Positions 12,201 to 24,200 of a stretch of 64,000 bases of DNA are shown here, one piece after another (position 1 is the first letter of the stretch; every line of letters begins with the position of its first letter). Location of the stretch: the NCBI GenBank assembly GCA_030544215.1, contig JARZZO010000013.1:51789196-51853195 (forward strand). Direction: 5' to 3'. Both the position numbers and the translations under genes were made by a program. The notes beneath the pieces are model-generated. The model was not told the DNA's origin. It worked only from the letters and a program-made list of their open reading frames with translations, and made no database searches. This DNA comes from Zantedeschia hybrid cultivar (Eukaryota > Streptophyta > Magnoliopsida > Alismatales > Araceae).

Positions 12201-15200
12201 TCGACAGAATCCTTATTTCCACCGAGTGGTTTAAGAAATTTCCTATGTCTCAAGTTAAAGGGTTAAATAGATCTGTTTTGGATCACATTCCTCTGCATTT
12301 CATTGTGGAGGATAAGAGAAAGAAAGTCAGAATTTTCAGGTATGAATTGAAGTGGCATAAGGAAGAAGGATTCAAAGAATTGTTAAATAAATGGTGGCAG
12401 GAAGCTCCAAAGGCCGAATCAGCAATGTACAACTTCCAGGGCAAACTGAAGTTTATCAGAAATTGTTTGAAGCAGTGGGCTAAACAGAATTTGGGGAGGG
12501 TTTCAGAAGAAAGACAGATTCTGAAGAACAATATTGAAGATCTGGAATTAAAAAGTGAGAGCATGGATTTTCTTCCAATGATATGCTCTTACTCATGAAG
12601 TTAAAGAATATGTTGATCGAAGAGCTATTGAAGGAGGAAATTAAATGTAAACAGAGAGCTAAGGAACATTGGTTGAAGGAAGGAAATAAAAATACCTACT
12701 TTTTCCATGCGGTGGCTAGTGCTAAGAAGGGGTTCCTTTCTATTGACCACATTAAAGATAATGAGATTGTCATTGAAGAACCTGACGAGATTAAGAGAAG
12801 GTTTGTGGATTTCTTTAAAAACCTCTTCTTGGAAGACTTTCCCTTGAGACCTCATCTTGAAGAAGGTTTGCTTCCCATATTAGATGTATCAGAAGCTGAA
12901 ACATTGGCGGCACCTTTCTTGGAAGATGAAATTAAAGCGGCGGTCTTCAGTATGGACCCCAATAAAGCTCCGGGTCCTAATGGTCTTTCACTAGGCTTCT
13001 ATCAATTTTCCTGGGACACAATTAAAGAGGACTTGGTTAATGTGGTACAAGAGTTCTTTGACAATCCGGATAAGATCAAAGTTTTCAACTCAACCTTTTT
13101 AGTCATTATTCCGAAAACAGAAGGGGCTGAGAAATTGGCTGATTTTCGTCCAATAAGCTTACTAAATGGGTGCTATAAAATCTTAACCAAAGTCCTGGCA
13201 ACAAGACTTAAAAAAGTTATTCACAGGATTGTGGGCAGCAATCAATCTGCCTTCTTACAAGGTAGATTTATTTTGGACAACTACATGGCAGCCTATGAAG
13301 CTATCCACCATTTTAAGCAGAGAAAAAAGGTTGGTGTCATTTTGAAGCTTGATTTTGAAAAAGCCTATGACAGAATCAGTTGGAGTTGCCTCCAGAAAAC
13401 TATGGAACTCATGGGTTTCAATGGGAGATGGATCTCATGTGTTATGAATTGTACTTCCTCATCCACATTTTCTGTCTTAATTAATGGAGAACTGTGTGGG
13501 TACTTCAAGAGCTCTAGAGGATTAAGGCAGGGAGATCCTTTGTCACCACTTCCTTTCTTGCTGGTTGGTCAGATTTTAAGTACTCTTTGGGACAAAGCTA
13601 TTCAACAGGGGCTGATTGAGGGGTTCAAAATTGGTCAGAGCAATATTATCTTATCTCATTTACAGTTCACGGATGATACCTTACTGTTCACTCTAGGAAG
13701 CGATGATGATATTAAGAACATTAAAAAGTTGTTGATCCTAGTGGAAGCCATTATTGGACTGCGAATTAATTATGAGAAATCTGAAGTTGTGGGGGTAAAT
13801 GTACCACAGGCCAGACTTCAGGAGATTGCAAATGTTTTTTAGTGCAGAATTAATTCTTTCCCTATAAAATATCTTGGTTTGCCCCTATCGGATGGTGTAA
13901 TCAGGGTACGGGATTGGGATGGTTTAATTAAGAAATTTGAACATAGGCTGGAAGGGTGGAAAGGCAGTTTTCTTTCTGGAGGAGGGAGATTGATATTGTC
14001 CAAATCAATCCTCTCTTCACTGGCCACTTACCATGTATGTATTTTAAAATTCCTAGGACTGTGGAGAATATCATAGAGTCAGCCAGAAGTGCTTTTTTCT
14101 GGTCAGGAGGGAAAAGGGTGAAGAGAGGTATTCAGTTAATCAAACGGAAAAATGTATGCAAGAGCAAGGATCAAGGTGGTATTGGTCTCTGTGGAGTAGC
14201 AACCTTTAATAAAGCCCTTCTCACGAAATGGCTGTAGAGAAGGGGGGAGAGTCCGGAAACCATTTGGGCAGGTATTGTCAATGAATTATATTACCACGAG
14301 GATAATAAATGGACTCTTTCTCCATCTAACAGTTATTTGTTGTCCCCCATTTGGAGGAATATAGTCAAGAATGCTGATTTCATGGCCATCTCTTGTGAGC
14401 TCCAAGTTGGTAATGGGGCTGATATCCTATTTTGGAAAGATTTATGGTGGTCCAGATTGGTCTTTTCCTCTCAATTCAGTAGACTGTTTAATATAACCCT
14501 AAACCAACAGGCTTCGGTTGCAGATGTATTGTCTACTGGTAGTCCAGGCCATATTAATCTGCAGCCGAGAAGGGGTCTTACTGAAGCTGAAACAGAGGAA
14601 CTCTTGAAGCTGATTAATCTTACCAGCAGTGTCAGAATCCGTGCTGAGAATCATGATAGGAAAATTTGGAGATGGACTTCTAATGGACAGTTTTCTGTAA
14701 AATCTGTTGTTCAATTTTTGAATGATGGTGGATGTAGGGTATGGTGGAAGTATTTGGTTTGGTCTAACTATACCCCTAACAAGATTAAGGTGTTTCTATG
14801 GAAGATTGCTTGGTCTAGAATACTCACGGGGAAGAGAGCCAAGAAACTCCATCTTCCGGGGAGTTCTTCATGTTTTTTCTGTGCTATCTTTGAGGAAGAC
14901 CAAAACCATATGTTTTTGGGATGTGGCATTATTTTAGTTCAGTGGAAGATTCTATGTAGAATCTTTGGAATCACTTGGGTGGACCATTATTCTGTTTTGG
15001 ATCTTGTAAACTGGTGGTCTAAAGCATGTCCTTACCCTGGTCAAGAACATCTATGGTTCATCATCTGCCCGGCTTTGATGTGGGCTATTTGGTGTGAGAG
15101 GAATAGGAGGAAGTTCAGCGATCAATTCAGAAGTGCTTCTGATTTACTGATCAGCACCTTTAGATGGGTGGGAGAGTGGGGAAAAGCTGCTGGAATTCTG

Positions 15201-18200
15201 AATGAAGGAAGTTCTGTCATTCTTCAGAAGGACATATTATGGAGAAGCATGTTGTTCTGAGGATCTTCTTTCTGTATCTCTAGTTTTATTTTCAGGATAA
15301 AATCAGTATATTTGTAATTTTCTTCCATGTTTTGGGCAAGACTTGGTTTGGGGTATGCCTCATCCAGGTTGTAATGGGCTATGGGGTTTTATTTTGTACC
15401 ATCTTCTTCTTCTTCTTCTTCATTAATGAAACAGTGACTTTCAGTCACCTTCCAAAAAAAAAAAAAACAGAGGAGACATGCTCTGATCTAGGAAACCCAT
15501 TTCTCACCAAAATCCATTTTGTATAAGACATCGAATAGATAGGACCAACTCACCCTATCAGAAGTCTTCTCAAAGTCCAGCTTGAGAGCAATACCCCTTC
15601 TGCGCTGAGCTTTTATACAATGCAAACACTCCTGCGCCACCAGGAAGCCTTCATGAATATGTATGTCCCTAATAAATGCACTTTGGTTCTTACTAACCAG
15701 CATGTCAATCACCTTTTCTGGTCTTCCTGCTAACATCTTGGAGATGATTTTGTAGACCCCATTTAAAAGAATAATGGGTCTATAGTCCTTCAACTCCTCA
15801 TCATCCTCCCTCTTGGGAATAAGAACAATGTTAAGTCTTTTAACACCCTTCCTCAGCACCCTCCCTCTTGGGAATAAGAACAATGTAAGTCTTATTAATA
15901 CCCCTAAGATGAGCCTTCCCCTCCTGGAACTCCAAGGCCGCCTAAAGCAAAAGTGGATGAGTAAGCTCCCAATAATGCTGGAAGAACAATAGAGGAAAAC
16001 TGTCTGGGCCAGGCGACTTATCTCCGGCTAAGGAGAAAACTGCATTTTTCAACTCTTCCATAGAGAAAGGCCTAGTCGAGACTTCTCTTTCTGAATCTAC
16101 AATAGTGGCCTTAAAACCCCCCACTGAACACAGGCCTAGTCTGGTCCTCCTCTTTAAACAGCTAAGAATAGAAATAGTAAATGTGAGCTGCCAACTCCTC
16201 CTCACTAGTGATGACCTGGTCCTCTGATCTAAGAGCAGAGATGTGGTTCCTCCTCCTCCTCCTTGAGGCAATCCCATGGAAATAAGTTGTATTGCTATCG
16301 CCCTCCTTCATCCACTTGTCCCTCGACCTCTGCTTCCAATACAACCTCTCTTCTCTGACGATCCTCCTCATCAAGGAGTCCAACCTCTTCTAGAGCATCA
16401 AGACCACTCATTTGCTCTAGGATATCCTCCTTTTCAGTTGTTGGAACCGGTTTCCTCCTTGCACCCCAAACACTGAGTGCCTTAGTCACTCCCTTCAAAT
16501 TCCCCACTATAGTAGCCATAGTAGAGTCATGAACTTAGCTGGTCCTCCAAGCTAGTGACACTATGTCCATAAATCCCTCCTCCTTCAAACAAGACTTCTC
16601 TATCCTGAATACTGGTATGCACCGAAAATGATGGTTAGAATTCAACAAAAATAGGCTTATGATAAGACATCGGATGTTGCAAACAGGACGCCTTCAGGTT
16701 AGGAAAGTGATCTTCCCACTCAACAGTTACCAAAACCTGTCAAGTCTTGAACAATTTGGATTTTGCTTGAGATTGGACAATATGAAAAAAGCATTATATG
16801 TAGTCACATCTATCAAAACAACCTGATGAATGAAGGAACTAAAGTCCTCTATAGGGCCCAAGCAAGAGAACCCTTCAAATCTTTCTGACCGAGACACAAC
16901 ATTAATGTCTCCTGTCACCAGCCAAAGGTAACCAAAAATAGCATGCCAGGAGCTTAACTCCTCCCACAACAACTTCTTATCTTCCCTTCCTTGGGGCCCA
17001 TAGACCCCCGTCAAATCCCACATAAACCCATCATCCACACACCGGAAGGTAATAGAAATACCATTCCTTCCCACTCTCCTATTCACCTCCTTCACCACAA
17101 AATCGTTCCACAGCACCAGATACCCCCATCCCTACCCACCGCCAGAGAAAACGCACCTTTAGTCATCCTAGAACCCCCCAATCCCCTTTATACCTCCTCT
17201 CTTTCTTCCTCCGACTTCGTCTCCTGAATACACACAATGTCAATTCTCATCCTCCTAATAATGTCCTTCAGGACATCCCGCTTTTTTCTCCCTCCCGAAC
17301 CCTTAATACTCCAAGAAAGAATTTTCATTATTCAATTATCACCACCCCTACAGCCTCTCCTCACCCTCTATGCTACCCTCCCCCACTCCTTCCCTCTTAC
17401 CATCTTCCCATACCTCACACCCCTAGCCACCCCCGTTTGCCACCTCCTCTGCACTTTGGAGAAGATGGAATGAAGGTCTTTCTCCATCCCTTCAAAAGAC
17501 ATTCATATAACATCAGCCACTTGCCTCGCCTGAGACTCCACCACTTTCTCCACTTTGTTTAATATTTCTTTAACCTCCACCTTGCCACGGTCACCCTAGG
17601 GCAAGATAGAACCCTCATCAGAGCCTCCCCCCCGCCAACTCCAAACCTATTGGTCCCCCTTCTTATGCCTCTAGAATTAGCTCCACTTCCTTCATCTGAC
17701 CCGACAACACACCTCCCCCCCACCCTGAAGTCTGACCATCTTCAAGCTGCGACATCCCATTAGCTTCATCCTACGAAGAGCATTGAGAGCCTCCTAAAAG
17801 GAGTAGCATTTTCGACAGAGAGCCCAGCTGCCAACGTGGGGAGGAGGGCACCTCCGGAAAGGACTGCTACAGGGTCCATGTTCCTTGCCACCTCCAGTGA
17901 GAGCTCCAACGCCTGCCGATCCTCCATAGCCTATGAACTAGGGCTAGCACACCAGTGATTTAAAAGTCGGCCACCTCGCCGACTAGGCGGTCCGCTTAGG
18001 CGATTTCACACCCCATTCCCGCCTGGGCGGAAACGGACTCGTCTTCTTTTATGATATTTTAGTTGGACATCTCCACCTTTTCTTGAAAGACTTTTATGCT
18101 TCTACAATAACTCATACATGGCCTAGACAATTGTCCTTTGTATAAATGCATCTCATTCGTGTGACATACCTATGAAGGCCATGATGAAAGGTTCGCTTTG

Positions 18201-21200
18201 TCTTCGCCTAGGATACAACTATGTTTGTCCTCCCATAGCAACTAGCGGAGACTGCAGCTATGTGGAGACTTCCCTCATATATAAAACTGCAATCAGTGAC
18301 AGTCATGGGACTTCAAAGATGGTTCTCGCATCTGCAGATATTGGCATAGCAACTTTGTGTTTAATACTATATTATTCTTTAAAATAGTTACTGACTTGCA
18401 GCAAATTATGATTTATAATTGAATTGGATATTTTATTATTTTATTATGTGTATATAAGTAAATATGAGATGTCGATAGTCGATAGCATTATTAATTCATA
18501 GAGTATATATAAAAAACTTCAAAAAAAAAGGTCTGAAAGAAAATAGCTGGCTCAGAATAAAGACGCCTACCTCGCCGCCTAGACAATAATAGGGTTCGCC
18601 GACTCATTCCACCTAGGCATTTCTAAATGTTGTAGCACACAGACCACGGGCACCGCACTAGGCTGAATGTGCCAGCCGAGTAACCCTACATCTGAGCGAT
18701 CCTCCTCGTACGTTGCCAAGGAGGGCTTCCACAGCCTTATCAGCCCTTCCACTAAGACCATCGAGGATAGTCGAGACCACTAGAGGAGATTGGGCCTTTC
18801 CATTCCGTCTGCCGAGGGAACCGAGGGTGGACGACGCATAGAGGCGATAAACGGGTTGGGAAGAAGGTCATGTTCAGACCCCATCGGTCCCGATAAACAA
18901 ACCTTGGTGGATCCCGTCGTAACAAGCTTTTCCCCGGTAAGTACTCGGGCCCCACTATCGGACCCGCGCCGGATCCGATCGTCACCAATACTGCCCGTTC
19001 GAACTTTGAATTTAGTCAGCACCCCACCCTCACGTGTCGTGCATGTGCTTCTTCAATCTCGAGCGGCCTAGGCAAAAACCCTAATCTCGCCAGACCAGGG
19101 CCGCCACCATCGTCCATATGGACTCTGATCACCAGGCTCCGGGCCTCAACGTTAGCCACCACCACCACCATTGGGACATCACGCATATAGGAGACCCTCG
19201 CCTTGACCTTGACCTCAAGGATAGGCCCCGAGCCAGAGAGCCAAGCCATTACCTCCACCAAATCGCCAAAGCCTGCGATGAGCTTCCGGAGCAAACCTTC
19301 CTTCATTAAGGCAAGAGGCACCCAGACCAACCGAAGGACAACCAGAACCGGCCTGGGGTTAGAGAAGGTGGCAATGAGGAGGTCCCAAAGTGAGATCCTC
19401 ACCACCAAGTTCCGATCGACTAGAACTCCAGCCACAACCGCCTTGATAGCAACCTCCTCCAACGGACAAACAATCAGGAAGAGTCGACTAGAGACTCGAT
19501 GCACCTCCAAAGCCAGATCGGCCCATCTTGCCGCAAGCAAGTACGCACAGCTTCCGTGGATCCCGTTCCATCCACGATCACCCCTTGCAAACATCTCTTC
19601 ACCAAGCGCAACTTGCTCCGAAGAACATCCGACTCTTCGAAGGACACCTCCAGGCACCTACAAGGGAGAGACCGAAGAGCTCCCTACCCCTGCTACTCCT
19701 CGCCTGAGCAAGACCGCCAGCGACAACTTTTGCAAAGAAACGCCTTCGAGACGAAGGGCAATCCCTCCTGAGATGTCCTAACTCTCCGCAGGACCAGCAG
19801 CTCCAAGGTTGAGAGAGCCATGGAGCCCACTTCCCCAAGGGCACCCAGTTGATGTTGGAAGCAGGGTGCTCCGGCATCGGGAGGTCACTCCATACTCTCC
19901 TCTGCCTACGAGACTCCATCTCCCCTCATTAATTATCTTCCTTCTTAAGAGAAGACATGTCAACATGGCATTGAGATCAGACAAAGCAGTTCTTCGTACT
20001 AGGTCTCCTCATCGACTGCAACTGGTGGCTGCTTTAAGTGCAGAGGATATTTGGATTCGGATCTCTTTGTCATCATCCTTTCAGTTAGGCTCAGACCCAT
20101 CTATCTTTAACTAGAAAGAATGTGCCCCGTGGTCTTGGGCTGACCTCGTATAGAGCTATGATAGCATTGGTGTTTGGACTGGCCAGTTGAATCTGTCATA
20201 ACCAGACAAGGGGAATCCTCATTCCTCAGGGTATTTGCATCCATACAAGTGAGGTTAAAGAAAACTCAGCTATTTCCTGATGCTATCCCAATGGATTTGG
20301 GCAAAGCTGCGGTATGCCTTTTGATTATTTGAATTCTTTTGGAAAATAGACTATTGCTTGGAGTGCCAATTATCTTGGTAACTTCTCTAGAGAGGAACTG
20401 AATAGAAGATGCTGGGTTCTTGGAGTCAAGATTGTTAACAATGTTGGCCAATATAGAAGGTTGCGGAGGCAACTGTGACAAAGCGGTTTCACATAGTAGT
20501 TCCTTAGCCAGTATACAGAAAAGGCAGAAGCAAGAATTTAGGAATTTATCAGAGAAGATACGTTATTTTGCAAGGGTATGTAAGATAAAATGAAAGTGAG
20601 CATGGCATTTTTGAGATTTAATATACAAGAGTTGTTAATATGAAATTATCCCCAAAAAAAATGCTTGATCATGGTAACACAAATCTCAAGTTCTCAGAGA
20701 GTAAAAAGGTCTGGAGGTAGAAAATTGAAAGGGCTGGTACTGTTGTATATTGTAAGGAGAGGGGATGGGGTTCTATTTTGTGGGAGGCTTCCCCTGTTCT
20801 TTATTTTATTGCCTTTGTGTGGTGGGCATGTTGGTTCCGCATTTGTGGGGCTGCACCATATCAATCCCAGAGTCATTCTGATGATAATTCAATGAACATC
20901 CAAATTAAATGAAAGGTTAATGTCAGTTAAAGTTGAAATTGTGATTCCCGAACAGCTCATCACTGAAAGCTTGCATGTAATCCAGGAAAATTCCAGGAGC
21001 AGAATATTAAGATAGATGACTATGCTATAGCCCAGAGTTAAGACTAATGGATAAAGAAAGCTTACAGAGAAGAATTTCTTGCTTCAGTTTAAGGCCTGAA
21101 AATGAGTCCCTTCTCCTCTTCAGTGACTGACAAAACTCATCCTTAAGGGGTTTGGTAATATCCTGTAAAAGCAGAGATTTTAGTAGTTAAAAGGTTTGAA

Positions 21201-24200
21201 CACCGCCATTTAGAATGTGACACTAGCATATCATAAGCACCTCTATGATCATCAGATGCCGAAATGTCTACAAGCACAATAATAAAGCAAATTTAATCAG
21301 CACCCCTCCATGCCAATGTGACTATTCTTTCCTACTTTTTCCAGTTCCAGAGTACCTGCCTGCATTTCTCTACTTATCTTGGCGAACCTATGCTGCTTTG
21401 ATTGTGACCCCCCCACGATGTAACTGCCAGTCGTATTACTGGTCATGATAGCCATCCACATACAGTAGCAAATGATCTTATAGCACAAAACATGACTGGC
21501 AAGCCAAAAACTACCATGGATCGTCCAACTCAGATAAGAAAATATTCAAGATTGAGGTAATGCTCAATAATCCACCAAATTAATACATGTAGTTATGTAC
21601 CACTACTATACAAAAAGTTTCACCACATTTGAAAATTCCAAAACATACTAATGGCCAACTTTTATGGTCGAATGGCAAATTTTCACATCAGTCACATGCT
21701 ATCTTTAGAGAGGAATGCACCATCAATCCTAAGAAAGTGGAGAATTAACAGGAAATACCATTTCATGAAATGAAACAGATGTTACGGCAAGGACATATGG
21801 TGTTTCCCGAAAGAGACTTTCAAATGGTTCACATCATATGCTCATGTAAATTCAGATTATATGCTTATTAGGTACAACAGGGACCTCTCCACATGTTGGA
21901 TTAATTGTTATGTGAACTCACATGTTAGATATATGTGGCTATAAAACATGAAACATAATACGAATATTCATATGGCCATGGAATCTGTCTTTCGGAACTG
22001 AAATTTTGAATAAGATACTCTCCATATAACATGATTTTACATTATGAACATGCTTTAATATCTTCATTTGACATAGGCTATATGCTAGAATATTTCAGTT
22101 TTATTCAGATGTAATTATTTTTTGAAAGTGGATAGTACCACCATAGTGTTAATATAAAAAGAGAATACAAAGGGGGGATGTACAAGTATAAGAGTCACCA
22201 TCCCAAGCAACTCACAAAAAGCCCACACAAAAAGACAGCACAGGCCCCACACGAAGACGGTGTTCCCCTTACTCATATTCCAAAAATGCAAAAAAGGATG
22301 ATGAGTCCAAAATTTCTGTACAAAAAGTTCTCACCCACTCCCTAACTTTCTCACAAAGAAAAGCAAGGACTCTATCCGAATCCACTGTATTCAAAAATAG
22401 CCTCCACTGTATTCTCCTGTCGCCCTAGTTGATGCAGCTTGGCACGAATACTCCTCCAAATGTGTGAAGCAAAGCTGCACCTAGCAAAAGGATGATCCAA
22501 TTTCTTCTCCACCTCCAAAGAGAACATACATAGGGAAGATCACATCCAAAGCAAATCAATCTGTCTGCAGTGAAAAGCCTGCCAATGGAAATCCTCCAAA
22601 TGAGTGTTTTGACCTTCAGCAGCGACTTGGGAGTCCAAATATGCTTGAAAAAAGGGGACTGCAAGCCCCCAAGACTGATAACCTGAAAAGCTGATCTGAC
22701 AGAAAATGCTCCAGAAGAATCCCATGCCCACCTCCAAGCATCCAGCCTATCCACAACCGGCTCAATGCCGTCAAGAATACCCCATAGAGAACTCAGCCCC
22801 TGAATGTCCTCCTCTCTAAGATTCCTCCTGAAGTGTAGTGACCAAATACCTGTACCAGAAGGTTGACGCTCAAAAACATGATCCACCCGACCATCTGGTC
22901 AGAGAAAATGCTAAAGAGACCCGGAAATACCAAATACAAAGGCTGGGATGAACATCACTTATCCATCTAGAAAAGATACTGCCTGCCATCTCCTAAAGAA
23001 ACCTTGGTCGCCAACCAAAATAATGTTTACAGCCTGAAGAATACCCCGCCAAATTAAGGACACCTTGTAATCCACCTGCAAATATACATCCCAAGTTCTG
23101 CTAGTGGCGTAGTATTTTCCCTAAATCACATAAAACTATAAACCTGAAGATGTAGTGCCAAGCTTCCATAACCATTTGGTCAATAAGGCAAGATTCAACG
23201 TACGGATGTCTTTAAGACCAAGCCCACCATTTTTCTTACTCTTACAAACTCTGCCCCAAGAAACATGAAACCCTCCCTTGGCCGGACCATCAGTAACCCC
23301 TTTCCAAAGGAACCTGCTTCTAATGCTTCCAGCTGCTTGGCCATTGTCCTCAAATCCTAAAAATGGAGAGAAAATATATGGGAAGACTATCCAGGACTGC
23401 CTGACACAGGACCAGCATATCCCCATAAGACAGGAGCCTGCCCTTCTAGCCCGCCAGACGGGACTGGAACTTACTGATGATAGGTCGCCAGTCATCGCAC
23501 CTCAAAGAGCTTGGAGTGAGAGGAAGCCCCAAATAAGTCGCAGGAAACAATCTAACATCCGAAGATGAAAGCTGCTCTAGTCATATCTCTATCTGACATG
23601 TTAATATCAATAACCATACTTTTCTGGAAATTCACTCTGAGCCCGCTCACTTCATCTACAAATTCTAAAGCAAGTCTGGCACAGAAGAGCTGATCTTCTT
23701 CCCTTGATAGAAAAAGAATAGTGTCACCTGCATACTGAAGGTGACATACTCCTAGAGCCATTAGTAGTCTGAAATCCAGTCAGAAGACCAACCTCCTCAC
23801 CTCTCATCCACATCCTGCTGAGCACATGAGAGACAAGAACAAAAAGTAGAGGGGACAACGGATCTCCTTGACGAAGGCCTCTTCCACTATGAAAGTAGGC
23901 AGAGGGCTACCCATTGACAAGAATGGCGAAAGATGCAGAGGACACACATATTCAGATATAATAATATACAATCCAAATTGCAAACTTTACTATACATTAT
24001 GTCACGTGTAGGGTTTAGATACCTGCTGGGTTGCAAGACTCACTTTGCTCACTAACAACTTTAGAAAGATTCGAATTGGACTACAAATAAGAAAATAAGC
24101 TTGAACACATCCATGGGAGAGTGAGGCAGAGTTTAGTTGTCATAAATAATTTAGTTCTTCTATTTTTCATTGGGCAGATTAATGTAGTAGGGAACCAATC

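Larger units (their letters stand above)
10509..15466 (+). mobile_element. LINE L-I, youngest and best preserved LINE
   Basis: Plus-strand element inserted in L-II. It holds the end of an ORF1-like region (10.5-11.5 kb), a nearly complete ORF2 (11603-15260), a 3' untranslated region, a terminal hairpin (15434-15448) and poly-A (15454-15466). The left end is set by where L-II sequence stops (about 10508). No clear target duplication was found, and about 1 kb of L-II is missing at the site, which suggests an insertion with target deletion. Confidence 0.82.
9429..19962 (-). mobile_element. LINE L-II, full length, interrupted by L-I and a hAT element
   Basis: The two sides are flanked by ACATGGCATTG (9418-9428 and 19963-19973), an 11-bp target duplication. 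The poly-A (T run 9429-9444) is at the left, so the element is on the minus strand. Reading from the right: ORF1-like region with a CCHC knuckle (18633-19962), endonuclease and reverse transcriptase (15467-17952), and the zf-RVT tail (9429-10508). LINE L-I (10509-15466) and a 680-bp hAT (17953-18632) are inserted. About 1 kb of the reverse transcriptase C-terminal part is missing where L-I sits. It occupies the 12.3-kb intron of the protease gene. Confidence 0.85.

Noticed and set aside
16276..17473. Several plus-strand Pro/Ser-rich frames
   Set aside because: Antisense of the endonuclease and reverse transcriptase of LINE L-II.
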